Source of the DNA: an uncultured Bacteroidota bacterium
GTDB lineage: Bacteria > Bacteroidota > Bacteroidia > 2-12-FULL-35-15
Assembly (NCBI GenBank): GCA_903919535.1
Contig: CAIXIP010000038.1
Span: 1-41,662 of the forward strand
Reading direction: 5' to 3'
Length of the DNA stretch: 41,662 nt
A program made the position numbers and the translations under genes. The notes beneath the pieces are model-generated. The model worked only from the letters and a program-made list of their open reading frames with translations, did no database searches and was not told the DNA's origin. Below, piece by piece: positions 30,333-38,886 of this stretch; position 1 is the stretch's first letter; every line of letters begins with the position of its first letter.

Positions 30333-31326
30333 CAAATTGATATTTAGAAAGATTGTTATCAGCAATAAAACTTGTTTTTATTCCCTTCGCCTCTAATTCC
30401 TGTTTATTAACGCCATTAAATCCGACAGCAAAGTTCAATTGCTTTTCATTTATTCTTAAGGTGATTTTACTAGGATTTTGATTTTTAATTTCTTCAAAAA
30501 TTAATTCATTCCAGATTTTACTCATGACCATTTCTTTAAAAGAGGGATGAAAAGGACCGGCAATTAGAGATTTCCCATCAACTAATTCTTCAGAAGGATG
30601 TAAACCAATTCTTAATATTTTGATATTGCCTTTTTCAAATATTTTTACCAGATCCTTCGTCCACAAAACCGCATCTTCTATTGATAATGGTTTATACACA
30701 CCTTTATTATACAGTTGCTCTAACGCAGTGCCTTTGATGATAACAGTTGGGTAGATTCTTGTACAATCTGCACCTAAAGCAACAATATCTTTCGCTGTTT
30801 GAAGGGCTCGTTCATACGTATCATGAGGCAAGCCTATCATCATTTGAAGTCCGAGCTGAAATCCGTTTTTTTGAATTAAAGCGGCTGCATTTTTAATTGC
30901 ATCAAAATTATGTCCTCTTCCTGATTTATTTAACACTTCATTATTTGTAGACTGCGCTCCTAATTCAATCGTTGTTACTCCATATTTTTTAAGTAGATCC
31001 AGTTTTTCTTGTGTAATATAATCAGGACGAGTGGAAACCCGAATACCTGAAACAAGACCACTTTGTATAAATTTAAAGGCTTCTCTTAAATATTTTTCTT
31101 GAAGATCAATATCTATTCCAGTAAAACTGCCACCAAAAAAAGCGATGTCAACAATTCTTTTCTCCTTCATACTACCCAAATTCGTTTCCACTATGCTTTG
31201 AACGTCTTCTGGTTTCGGAACAGATAATGTTCCGCTAATCTTCACTTGATTGCAAAATACACATTGATGAGGACAAGCTAATTCAGGAAGAAAAATAGGG
31301 ATATTGGTGTGTCTTGTGATTTTCAT
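30316..31326 (-). CDS. Radical SAM protein, Elp3-like
   Basis: 336 residues. The cluster motif is C18-X3-C22-X2-C25 in LACPHQCVFCNQ, followed by FFGGSFTGI, the STRPDYIT segment and TIELGAQSTN, typical of the Elp3-like branch of radical SAM proteins. MMIGLPHDT and RIYPTVIIKGTALEQL support this. It lacks the acetyltransferase domain of true Elp3. Related stand-alone proteins are widespread, mostly without known substrate. The gene overlaps the DUF6873-like gene and is the first of the pair; the 216-base region before it is shared with the divergent SDR gene. Confidence 0.85.
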   Translation of the reverse strand: MKITRHTNIPIFLPELACPHQCVFCNQVKISGTLSVPKPEDVQSIVETNLGSMKEKRIVDIAFFGGSFTGIDIDLQEKYLREAFKFIQSGLVSGIRVSTRPDYITQEKLDLLKKYGVTTIELGAQSTNNEVLNKSGRGHNFDAIKNAAALIQKNGFQLGLQMMIGLPHDTYERALQTAKDIVALGADCTRIYPTVIIKGTALEQLYNKGVYKPLSIEDAVLWTKDLVKIFEKGNIKILRIGLHPSEELVDGKSLIAGPFHPSFKEMVMSKIWNELIFEEIKNQNPSKITLRINEKQLNFAVGFNGVNKQELEAKGIKTSFIADNNLSKYQFDVSYN

Positions 31327-31452
31327 TTGAGCATTATAGAATTAAAACAATAATTTTTTAAGAGATTTTAAATTATGCAAAATTAATGAATATAACGGGC
31401 ACTCAATTTATCTTAATCAGAATGTTATAATTACCATTTAACTTAATTTTTA

Positions 31453-31481
31453 TTGAAAGCGTTTTAAATACTTTACTTTTG
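31453..31481 (+). promoter_or_regulatory. Bacteroidota-type promoter of the SDR gene
   Basis: TTG (31453-31455), an 18-base spacer, then TACTTTTG (31474-31481), a full match to the -33/-7 consensus. The start would lie about 57 bases before the ATG at 31543. Spacing is identical to that of the SulP promoter. Confidence 0.72.
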
Positions 31482-31542
31482 TGAAATACGATTTGGTGCA
31501 AAAAAACGCATTAAAAGATTTAACATTATAGAACATTTAAAA

Positions 31543-32301
31543 ATGAAAATATTAATAACAGGATCAAGCGAGGGCATAGGTTTAGAAGTAGCGAAAATTT
31601 TGGCTAACGAAAATAAAAAAATAACACTTGTTTCTCGGAGTAAAGAAAAATTAGAGAAAGCCCGTGCTTCTTTGCATGGTAGTGGGCATCAAATTATTGT
31701 AGCAGACCTTAGCACAACCGAAGACATTGAAATGCTAAAAGAAATTATAGAAACCAACAAATATGATGTACTCATCAACAATGCCGGAGTTGGCATGTAC
31801 GGTAGGTTTACCGACATGTTACTTCCAGAACAAACAAAAATGATGAACCTGAACATTAATGCACTTACTACTTTATCGTATTATTATTTACGACAAGCAA
31901 AATCTGGAGACGCCTTAGTAAATATTTCCTCTATGGTTGGTATAACAGGTTATCCGGGAGCTTCAGTTTATGCCGGAACAAAAGGATATGTAACTAAGTT
32001 AAGTGAATCGCTTTGGTGGGAAAATAAAAATAAAGGAATTTATGTTTTAGGATTTTGTCCTGGCGCTACTTACACCAATTTTCACGATGTGGCTGGCACC
32101 GACAAAAATAGTTTTTCAAAATCCATTATGCAGACACCCGAGCAAGTTGCACTTGAACTAGTAAATGCATTAAAAAAAAGAAAGAAACCTATAATAGTTT
32201 CTGGTGGTACTAATCGCTTTTTACTTTTCGTCCTGAAAATGATGAGCAGAAAAATGGTTGTAAATATGATGGGAAAATTTGGTCCCTTAAAAGGAGAATA
32301 A
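31543..32301 (+). CDS. Short-chain dehydrogenase/reductase
   Basis: 252 residues, classic SDR size. Nucleotide-binding TGSSEGIG (6-13), NNAG (79-82), and the catalytic set S130, Y143 and K147 (YAGTK) are all present. The residues after the second strand (SRSKEKLEKA) suggest NADP(H) rather than NAD. The C-terminal part has a hydrophobic stretch (FLLFVLKMMSRKMVVNMMG), seen in SDRs acting on lipids or acyl chains. The substrate is unknown. It is alone behind a well-formed promoter. Confidence 0.9.
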   Translation: MKILITGSSEGIGLEVAKILANENKKITLVSRSKEKLEKARASLHGSGHQIIVADLSTTEDIEMLKEIIETNKYDVLINNAGVGMYGRFTDMLLPEQTKMMNLNINALTTLSYYYLRQAKSGDALVNISSMVGITGYPGASVYAGTKGYVTKLSESLWWENKNKGIYVLGFCPGATYTNFHDVAGTDKNSFSKSIMQTPEQVALELVNALKKRKKPIIVSGGTNRFLLFVLKMMSRKMVVNMMGKFGPLKGE

Positions 32302-32560
32302 AAACACCCCAATTTACTTTTTAATACGTATAATTAATTTTGTAGAAATTAAATTTTTGCCACTATTTTTTAACTATAAAACTCGAGTAAAACAATAGCC
32401 ATTTTATTGCTAAAAAACATTTTTAAAAACCCCGAATAACCTTATTTTACAACCTATCCAAAATAATACTCAATCACGATTTTCATCATATTTTGCTCAA
32501 ATTATTTTAATTTATTTTGCTCTCGAAATTTTTAGATCAATAAATTAAAATATAAATTTT

Positions 32561-33832
32561 ATGAAAATAGTTTCCGCTGCAGAAGCAGCAAAAGCAATCA
32601 AATCTAACGACAATCTTTATATACACTCTGCTGCTGCCACTCCAGAAACATTGGTAGATGCAATGGTAGAGCGACACTCAGAACTTGAAAATGTGAATTT
32701 GTATCACATGCATATAGAGGGTAAAGCGGCATTTTCAAATCCTATTTATGAAAATAGTTTTAAAGATCATGCATTATTCGTAAGTGCAAACACTCGAAAA
32801 TCAGTACAAAATGGGCTAGCTGATTACATACCAATTTTTTACAGTGAAATACCAAGAGTTTTTCGCAAAAGAATTATCCCACTTGATGTAGCATTGATGC
32901 AAGTTTCGCCTCCTGACAAACACGGTAATTGTTCATTAGGCGTTTCTGTTGAATCTAGTTATGCAGCAATGCAATCAGCTAAAACAGTAATTGCTCAAAT
33001 AAATCCGAATATGCCACGAACACATGGTGATGGCATTGTTCACGTTAGCAAAATTGATTTTGGAGTAGAGGTAAATGATCCAATCCATGAAATAATTTAT
33101 GGTGAACCATCAGAGTTAGAAATGCAAATCGGAAGAAATGTGGCTTCAATCATTGAAGATGGAGCAACCTTACAAATGGGTGTAGGAGCTATTCCTAACT
33201 GCGTTTTATCCTGTCTTACTAATCATATAAAATTAGGCGTACACACCGAAATGTTTTCGGATGGATTAATGGATCTTGTTAAAAAAGGGGTAATCACCGG
33301 TGAATTCAAAAAGAAACATCCTGGTAAAATTGTTTCAAGTTTAATTATGGGTTCAAAAAAACTGTATGAATTTGTTGATGACAACCAACAAATCGCCATG
33401 CTTGATATTGGTTATGTGAACGACACAGCTGTTATCCGACAAAATCCAAAAGTAACCGCAATTAATGGAGCTATCGAAGTAGATATGTTCGGACAAATTT
33501 GTGCTGATTCAATTGGATTACTTCAATATTCTGGGGTTGGCGGACAAATGGATTTTATGCGTGGAGCAATGCTTTCAGATGGAGGAAAACCTATTATTGC
33601 ATTACCATCTATTACCAATAAAGGAGAATCGAAAATAGTAAACTTCTTGAAACATGGCGCATCAGTTGTTACCACACGTGCTCATGCAAGATTTATTGTA
33701 ACCGAATATGGCGTTGCCGACTTGTATGCAAAAAACTTAAAAGAAAGAGCTAAAGCGCTTATTGCTATTGCTCATCCAATGCATCGTGAAAATTTAGTTA
33801 TTGAAGCCACGAAAGTTTTAGGAAAATTGTAG
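32561..33832 (+). CDS. Acetyl-CoA hydrolase/transferase family CoA-transferase
   Basis: 423 residues, normal for the family. Landmarks are MQVSPPDKHGNCSLGVSVE near 113-131, GATLQMGVGAIPN (201-213), the active-site Glu E230 in HTEMFSDG, and the C-terminal VVTTRAHARFIVTEYGVADL. These enzymes move CoA between acyl-CoA and an acid through a glutamyl-CoA intermediate; relatives use acetate, butyrate, 4-hydroxybutyrate or succinate. Which acid is used cannot be told. No other fermentation gene lies nearby. The 259-base region upstream has a TAATTTTG element (32335-32342) that could be its promoter, with a poor -33. Confidence 0.92.
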   Translation: MKIVSAAEAAKAIKSNDNLYIHSAAATPETLVDAMVERHSELENVNLYHMHIEGKAAFSNPIYENSFKDHALFVSANTRKSVQNGLADYIPIFYSEIPRVFRKRIIPLDVALMQVSPPDKHGNCSLGVSVESSYAAMQSAKTVIAQINPNMPRTHGDGIVHVSKIDFGVEVNDPIHEIIYGEPSELEMQIGRNVASIIEDGATLQMGVGAIPNCVLSCLTNHIKLGVHTEMFSDGLMDLVKKGVITGEFKKKHPGKIVSSLIMGSKKLYEFVDDNQQIAMLDIGYVNDTAVIRQNPKVTAINGAIEVDMFGQICADSIGLLQYSGVGGQMDFMRGAMLSDGGKPIIALPSITNKGESKIVNFLKHGASVVTTRAHARFIVTEYGVADLYAKNLKERAKALIAIAHPMHRENLVIEATKVLGKL

Positions 33833-33898
33833 GGAAGTAAAGTGCAGAATTTTTAATTGCATACCTATTTGAAATGGTTTACATTTATGCTTCACTAT

Positions 33899-33914
33899 TG
33901 TTATTACAATAACA
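33899..33914. promoter_or_regulatory. Palindrome upstream of the Mrr gene (possible operator)
   Basis: TGTTATT-AC-AATAACA is a perfect 7-bp inverted repeat with a 2-base spacer, 42 bases before the Mrr start. No T-run follows, so it is more like a protein-binding site than a terminator. No regulator gene is next to it. Confidence 0.4.
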
Positions 33915-33956
33915 CTAACAATTTAGGAATAGGTGAGACTAACAAAACTTTAAAAT

Positions 33957-34874
33957 ATGGCTATACCAGACTATCAATCAATAATGTTACCCTTATTAGA
34001 ATTCATCTCAGACAGTAAAGAGCACAAAATGCGAAATGTTACAGACGAACTAGCATTAAAACTCGGTGTTACCGAAGAGGAACAAAAGGAATTATTGCCT
34101 AGCGGAGTTGCTCCTGTTTTTTATAACAGAACCGCATGGGCAAAAACATATTTAAAAAAAGCGGGGTTAATAGATAGTCCAAAACAAGGAATAGTTATTA
34201 TTTCAAAACGAGGACTTGAAGTTCTTAAAAAAAAACCAAACTCAATCAATGTAAAGTTTTTAAAACAGTTTTCTGAATTTATAGAATTTCAAACATCCAA
34301 ACGTGAAGAAGGAGATGTTGAAATTGATTCTATTGAAGACCAATCTATAGAAACACCTGAAGAATTATTAGAAACTGCTTATCAGAAAATAAGAAAATCA
34401 TTAGCTTCTGAATTAATAAACAAAGTAGTTGAACTATCTCCTGCATTTTTTGAAAAACTAGTCGTTGAGCTTTTGGTCAAAATGGGGTATGGAGGTTCTA
34501 TTAAAGATGCAGGAAAAGCAATGGGCAAAAGTGGTGACGAAGGTATTGATGGAACAATAAAAGAAGACAAACTTGGGCTAGATATAATTTACATACAAGC
34601 AAAGCGCTGGAGACCTGGCAATGTTGTTGGAAGACCAGAACTCCAAAAATTTGTTGGCGCTTTAGCAGGACAAGGTGCTAAAAAAGGGATCTTCATTACG
34701 ACTTCAAACTTCACCAAGGAAGCAATTGAATACACTCCAAGAAATGAAACTAAAATAGTATTAATTAATGGTAGTCAATTGGCGCAATTAATGATTGACT
34801 ATAACCTTGGCTGTACAACACAACAGACATATGAGGTTAAAAAGATTGACAATGACTATTTTGGCGAAGAATAA
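33957..34874 (+). CDS. mrr: Mrr-type restriction endonuclease (type IV-like)
   Basis: 305 residues, about the size of E. coli Mrr. Residues 1-95 fit the Mrr N-terminal winged-helix domain (PDYQSIMLPLLEFISD; NRTAWAKTYLKKAGLI). The catalytic domain (about 160-280) has FFEKLVVELLVKMGYGG, D198 in GDEGIDG and the IYIQAK motif (Q214, K216), the PD-(D/E)XK variant of Mrr, followed by QKFVGALAGQGAKKGIFITTS. Such enzymes cut DNA carrying modified bases. No methyltransferase or other defence gene is adjacent, consistent with a stand-alone type IV system. The short gap before it holds a palindrome. Confidence 0.92.
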   Translation: MAIPDYQSIMLPLLEFISDSKEHKMRNVTDELALKLGVTEEEQKELLPSGVAPVFYNRTAWAKTYLKKAGLIDSPKQGIVIISKRGLEVLKKKPNSINVKFLKQFSEFIEFQTSKREEGDVEIDSIEDQSIETPEELLETAYQKIRKSLASELINKVVELSPAFFEKLVVELLVKMGYGGSIKDAGKAMGKSGDEGIDGTIKEDKLGLDIIYIQAKRWRPGNVVGRPELQKFVGALAGQGAKKGIFITTSNFTKEAIEYTPRNETKIVLINGSQLAQLMIDYNLGCTTQQTYEVKKIDNDYFGEE

Positions 34875-35098
34875 ACACAATTGCTGCATCAAATTTCACT
34901 TAATTTTTGCGTCACGGACGTATTTCTCTACTCATCCTCATTGTAGGATAAAGAGAATAAAAACTTAATTACTTATGATGCAAAATATTTTTCTCTGATC
35001 AGATTCTTAGTGAAAGGCTATTGTCTATTCGAGTTTTTTATTTTTTGAAAAAAGTATCGAGCATGTGCGTTGAAATTTGAATCGACAAATATTCCCCA

Positions 35099-35135
35099 AA
35101 AAAAAACTCTTTACGAAAAGTAAAGAGTTTTTTTT
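35099..35135. terminator. Strong intrinsic terminator after the nuo operon
   Basis: AAAAAAAACTCTTTAC pairs perfectly with GTAAAGAGTTTTTTTT around a GAAAA loop. It lies one base beyond the last stop codon of the leftward complex I operon. With T-runs on both strands it could also stop rightward transcription from the Mrr gene. Confidence 0.88.
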
Positions 35136-35136
35136 A

Positions 35137-35538
35137 TCATTTATTAGTTTGTCTTTTTTTCCAATACCACACATCATCATGTGATTCTTTGTCTATTTGT
35201 TTCCAATAATGCGGTGTAACAAATCGTCCGTCCTCAGTTTTTAACTGGCGGTTATATACTCCATTTACAGGGTTAAATGTTAGATCACTAACACCAACAG
35301 TAAATGTTGTAGATACAGGAGGTGTAGGTGCAGCTTCAACAGGAGCTTCTGTTCCTGCCGGAACGGGAGGTTTAGCTGCAGCTTTTGGTGGTGGACTATT
35401 TACAACAATAACAGTAAAGCCATTAAATTCCAATAGTTTTTTCAAAAAATCAACACGTTCAGCACTGCAATTTTTTTCAATAATGGAGCATTTTACTTCT
35501 CCAAGTTCTTCAAATGAATAATTTGCATTTAATGACAT
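35137..35538 (-). CDS. Hypothetical protein with Pro/Ala-rich linker at the end of the nuo operon
   Basis: 133 residues, no signal peptide or membrane segment. A small N-terminal alpha/beta part (about 1-48; DFLKKLLEFNGFTVIVVN) is joined by a Pro/Ala-rich linker (49-76) to a C-terminal part with aromatic residues (TFNPVNGVYNRQLK; HYWKQIDKESHDDVWYWKK). I do not recognise a family. It starts 13 bases after nuoN and ends at the operon terminator, so it is cotranscribed with complex I. An accessory or assembly role is a guess from position only. Confidence 0.7.
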   Translation of the reverse strand: MSLNANYSFEELGEVKCSIIEKNCSAERVDFLKKLLEFNGFTVIVVNSPPPKAAAKPPVPAGTEAPVEAAPTPPVSTTFTVGVSDLTFNPVNGVYNRQLKTEDGRFVTPHYWKQIDKESHDDVWYWKKRQTNK

Positions 35539-35551
35539 CTGCTATTTTTAA

Positions 35552-36958
35552 TTAAATGGTAAGACTATTAATATAATCGTAAATACAACTTGCAAAACCA
35601 ATAACAACAACACCTATCATACAAATTATCAAACCTAATTTTGCAGAAAAACTTGGATTCAATTTTTCTATTGGTGCATCATTCGGATCAACAAAAATTG
35701 CTTTTACAACACGTAAATAATAATACAATGAAACAATCATATTTAGGGAAGCAATAATCACTAAAATATAATTTCCATGACTTGCTCCTGCTGTTACTAA
35801 AAACATTTTTCCGAAAAACCCTGCTGTTGGAGGAATTCCAGCCAATGAAAACAATGATATTGTAATTACCCAACTTAACAGTTTATTGGTTTTATAAAAA
35901 CCTTTGTAATCACTAATATTTTCTTTGTTTGCAAGGGCAGAAACAATTCCGATAACACCAAACGCACCAAGATTTGAGAATATATATACCAATAAGAAAT
36001 AAATGGTTGCACTTGTGCCCATTTGATTACCTGCAGATAATCCTAATAAAATATAACCAGCCTGTGCGATAGATGAAAATGCAAGAAAACGTTTTATGTT
36101 ATCCTGACGGATAGCAAATAAATTACCGACAGTAATAGTAAGCACAATACTAAGGAATAACATATTGTACCACATGCCTTGAAAATTCAAGAACAACGGA
36201 CCCAATACCGAGATGAACACAAAAACAATTGCGGCTTTTGAAATTACAGAAAGATAAGATGTTACCGAAACCGGTGATCCTTCATACACATCGGCAGTCC
36301 ATAAATGGAAAGGAACAGATGAAAGTTTAAATGCAAATCCTACAAAAATAAATATCAATGATAGAATGTGTAAATTTTTAACAGCGAGAAGAGCAGGTAA
36401 TTCTGCAAAATTTAATGTGCCTGTACTTCCGTACAATAAAGAGATACCAAACAACATGATACATGAAGAGAAGGCTGATAACAAGATCATTTTTACAGCA
36501 GCTTCAGATGACTTTAATTTTTCAAGATCAAAATTAGCAAGCGCTGCCAATGGTATTGATGCAATTTCTAAACCCAAATAGAACATCAAGAAGTTACCAC
36601 TTGATATCATAAAGAACATACCAAGTAATGTGGTTAACAACAAGATGAAAAACTCAGGAACATGTTTGTGTGTTTTAAGCCAATCGAATGCTTGTAAGGA
36701 AATAATAAGTGTACCGAAATTCAGAATTGATTTTTCAAGAACAAGAATATTATTGGTATGGAACATACCATTGAAAAGCATTCCATCAACACTATAAATA
36801 AATCCTACTGCAAAATTAATAAGCAATAAAAAGTTAACAATGTGTAACCAGGTACTGTTATCTTTAATACCATCCCAAACTTTAAGGATAAGCAAAATAA
36901 AGATGATGAGCATTAAGCTCAATTCAGATTTCATTAATATAAAAAAGTCAGTGCTCAT
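35552..36958 (-). CDS. nuoN: NADH-quinone oxidoreductase subunit N
   Basis: 468 residues with about 14 membrane helices. The antiporter-like core shows MFYLGLEIASIPLAALA, FKLSSVPFHLWTADVYEGSPVSVTSY and FLAFSSIAQAGYILLG, typical of NuoN. One of three proton-pumping membrane-arm subunits of complex I. It starts three bases after nuoM. Confidence 0.95.
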   Translation of the reverse strand: MSTDFFILMKSELSLMLIIFILLILKVWDGIKDNSTWLHIVNFLLLINFAVGFIYSVDGMLFNGMFHTNNILVLEKSILNFGTLIISLQAFDWLKTHKHVPEFFILLLTTLLGMFFMISSGNFLMFYLGLEIASIPLAALANFDLEKLKSSEAAVKMILLSAFSSCIMLFGISLLYGSTGTLNFAELPALLAVKNLHILSLIFIFVGFAFKLSSVPFHLWTADVYEGSPVSVTSYLSVISKAAIVFVFISVLGPLFLNFQGMWYNMLFLSIVLTITVGNLFAIRQDNIKRFLAFSSIAQAGYILLGLSAGNQMGTSATIYFLLVYIFSNLGAFGVIGIVSALANKENISDYKGFYKTNKLLSWVITISLFSLAGIPPTAGFFGKMFLVTAGASHGNYILVIIASLNMIVSLYYYLRVVKAIFVDPNDAPIEKLNPSFSAKLGLIICMIGVVVIGFASCIYDYINSLTI

Positions 36959-36961
36959 ATT

Positions 36962-38470
36962 TTAATTTCCTGTTACGCCTCTTGCAATGTTTTCCATTAT
37001 TATTTGTGCATCGGGTGCAATTAAATTATATAACCAAAATGGTGCAATTCCAATTGCAAGAATAGCAACAATTAATAATACAGAAGCAAATTTTTCATTC
37101 CAAGTTGCATCTTTCAAATGCTGGAAATGTTCATTCACAATAGGACCCATTACTGCCTTGCCTGCAGCTCGTAAAATATATACAGCTGTTACTACAATTG
37201 ATGCAGCAGCAAGTATAGTAGCTATGCGATGAAATGCATCAGGGCGTTGCCACGATCCAACAAAAACTGTCATCTCAGCAACAAATCCACTTAAGCCAGG
37301 TAATCCTAATGAACATAAACCAGTGATCACATAAACAGTTCCGATGAAAGGAAGTGTTTTTAATAATCCACCTAATTCAGAAATTTGTCGTGTATGTGTA
37401 CGTTCGTATATCATGCCGATAGCACCGAAGAAAAGGGCTGTCATTACGCCATGAGAAACCATTTGCATTACTGCACCAATAATAGCAGTTTTGGTAAGCA
37501 TACCAATACCAAGTAAAATAAAACCACAGTGACTTACTGATGAATATGCGTTCATATATTTCAAATCCTTTTGCATCAATGTTGCAAACGAACCATAAAT
37601 AATTGCAATTGTTGCAAGCAAAACAATTAACCATGAATATTGTTGTGCTGCTTCAGGCATCAAGTAAACTGCTACACGCAATGCTCCGTAACCTCCCAAC
37701 TTCATAGATATACCAGCAAGGAACATCGAAGCTGCTGTTGGTGCAGATGAGTGACCGTCAGGCACCCAAGTATGAAAAGGAAACAAGGCTGTAAATACTC
37801 CGAACCCTACAAACAGGAATGGGAAAATATACATCTGCGTATGAAGTGAGATATGTGCATGTGCTATTTGCAATAGATCCCATGTATGCACTCCATTGCC
37901 GATATCAGTAGCAAAATAAGTTGCCAACAATCCGATCAAAACAAACACCGATCCGCCCATTAACATCAACGCAAGTTTCATTGCACTGTATTCTTTTTTA
38001 CCACTTCCCCATATTGCAATTAATAAGAATTTAGGAATAACCGCTACTTCTAGGAAGAAGAACATTGTGAATAAATCCAATGATATAAAGAAACCGTATG
38101 CACCAACACTTAATAATAATAGTAAGAAGAAAAATTCTTTTGTTAGTGTTTCTACTTTCCATGAAATTAAAATTCCGGCAACAACCACACATGCGGTAAG
38201 CATTATCATCACAACCGAAATACCATCAACACCAATAAAATATTGAATATTCAATGCGCTGTACCAACTGTAACGTTGCTGAAAAAGCATTTGAGAAGTA
38301 TTGCCGATTGCTCTTTCTGTAATGTAAGAAAACATCATTGCCGATGCCAGTCCAAGTTGAACAAGAGATCCAATAAATGACGTCCACTTAATTTGTGTTG
38401 TGTTACGGCAAAATAACACAGCAATTGCTGTAAGAAGCGGAACAAGTATTAGTATAGTTAAATTCGTCAT
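36962..38470 (-). CDS. nuoM: NADH-quinone oxidoreductase subunit M
   Basis: 502 residues, about 14 helices. Landmarks are FFLEVAVIPKFLLIAIWG (with the helix 5 Glu used in proton pumping), FPFHTWVPDGHSSAPTAA and YMNAYSSVSHCGFILLG. It is the middle antiporter-like subunit of complex I. Its ATG shares one base with the stop of the small HEPN-like gene upstream (TAATG), so translation is coupled to that gene rather than directly to nuoL. Confidence 0.95.
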   Translation of the reverse strand: MTNLTILILVPLLTAIAVLFCRNTTQIKWTSFIGSLVQLGLASAMMFSYITERAIGNTSQMLFQQRYSWYSALNIQYFIGVDGISVVMIMLTACVVVAGILISWKVETLTKEFFFLLLLLSVGAYGFFISLDLFTMFFFLEVAVIPKFLLIAIWGSGKKEYSAMKLALMLMGGSVFVLIGLLATYFATDIGNGVHTWDLLQIAHAHISLHTQMYIFPFLFVGFGVFTALFPFHTWVPDGHSSAPTAASMFLAGISMKLGGYGALRVAVYLMPEAAQQYSWLIVLLATIAIIYGSFATLMQKDLKYMNAYSSVSHCGFILLGIGMLTKTAIIGAVMQMVSHGVMTALFFGAIGMIYERTHTRQISELGGLLKTLPFIGTVYVITGLCSLGLPGLSGFVAEMTVFVGSWQRPDAFHRIATILAAASIVVTAVYILRAAGKAVMGPIVNEHFQHLKDATWNEKFASVLLIVAILAIGIAPFWLYNLIAPDAQIIMENIARGVTGN

Positions 38471-38874
38471 TAGTTCATTTCACTTTCGTTAATCTTCATT
38501 TTTTCAAGCACCAATGTTTTAAACTTATTGGTAACAGTAACACATTCATTTACTTTATCAACTGTCAAACAATATTTTCCGTCACAGGCTTCATGATCCA
38601 ATTCATTACAAAGAATTTCTGACAAACTGATTTTTGAAAACTGATCGTCAATAATGCAACATTGATTCAATAGGCTTTTTAAACTATTTCCTGGATTCTG
38701 ATCAACATTTTTACTCATCAGAAATAAACGCAACATTGTTACCAATGAATGTCGAGCACTATAACAAACGGACATTGTAACAACGTCTTCGTGCGGACGA
38801 TTCAATTCAAACTCAGCAATACGAAGCTCTGTTATAGCTTGTTTTAATGCGTTACGAATTTCATTTGTTACCAT
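38470..38874 (-). CDS. Small helical HEPN-like protein inserted between nuoL and nuoM
   Basis: 134 residues, no membrane segment. Predicted helical, with the opening pattern ALKQAITELRIAEFELN, then YSARHSLVTMLRLFLMSKN, which resembles helices 1 and 2 of HEPN domains. The catalytic R-X4-6-H motif of HEPN ribonucleases is absent. It has seven Cys, including CC and CDGKYC, which could bind metal. It starts 12 bases after nuoL and its stop overlaps the nuoM start by one base, so it is made together with the membrane arm of complex I. This placement suggests an assembly or regulatory role; the fold call is tentative. Confidence 0.6.
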   Translation of the reverse strand: MVTNEIRNALKQAITELRIAEFELNRPHEDVVTMSVCYSARHSLVTMLRLFLMSKNVDQNPGNSLKSLLNQCCIIDDQFSKISLSEILCNELDHEACDGKYCLTVDKVNECVTVTNKFKTLVLEKMKINESEMN

Positions 38875-38886
38875 GTTTCTAATTTT

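Noticed and set aside
34885-34982. Inverted repeat TGCATCA ... TGATGCA in the gap after the Mrr gene
   Set aside because: Only 7 bp with a loop of more than 80 bases; likely chance in AT-rich sequence.
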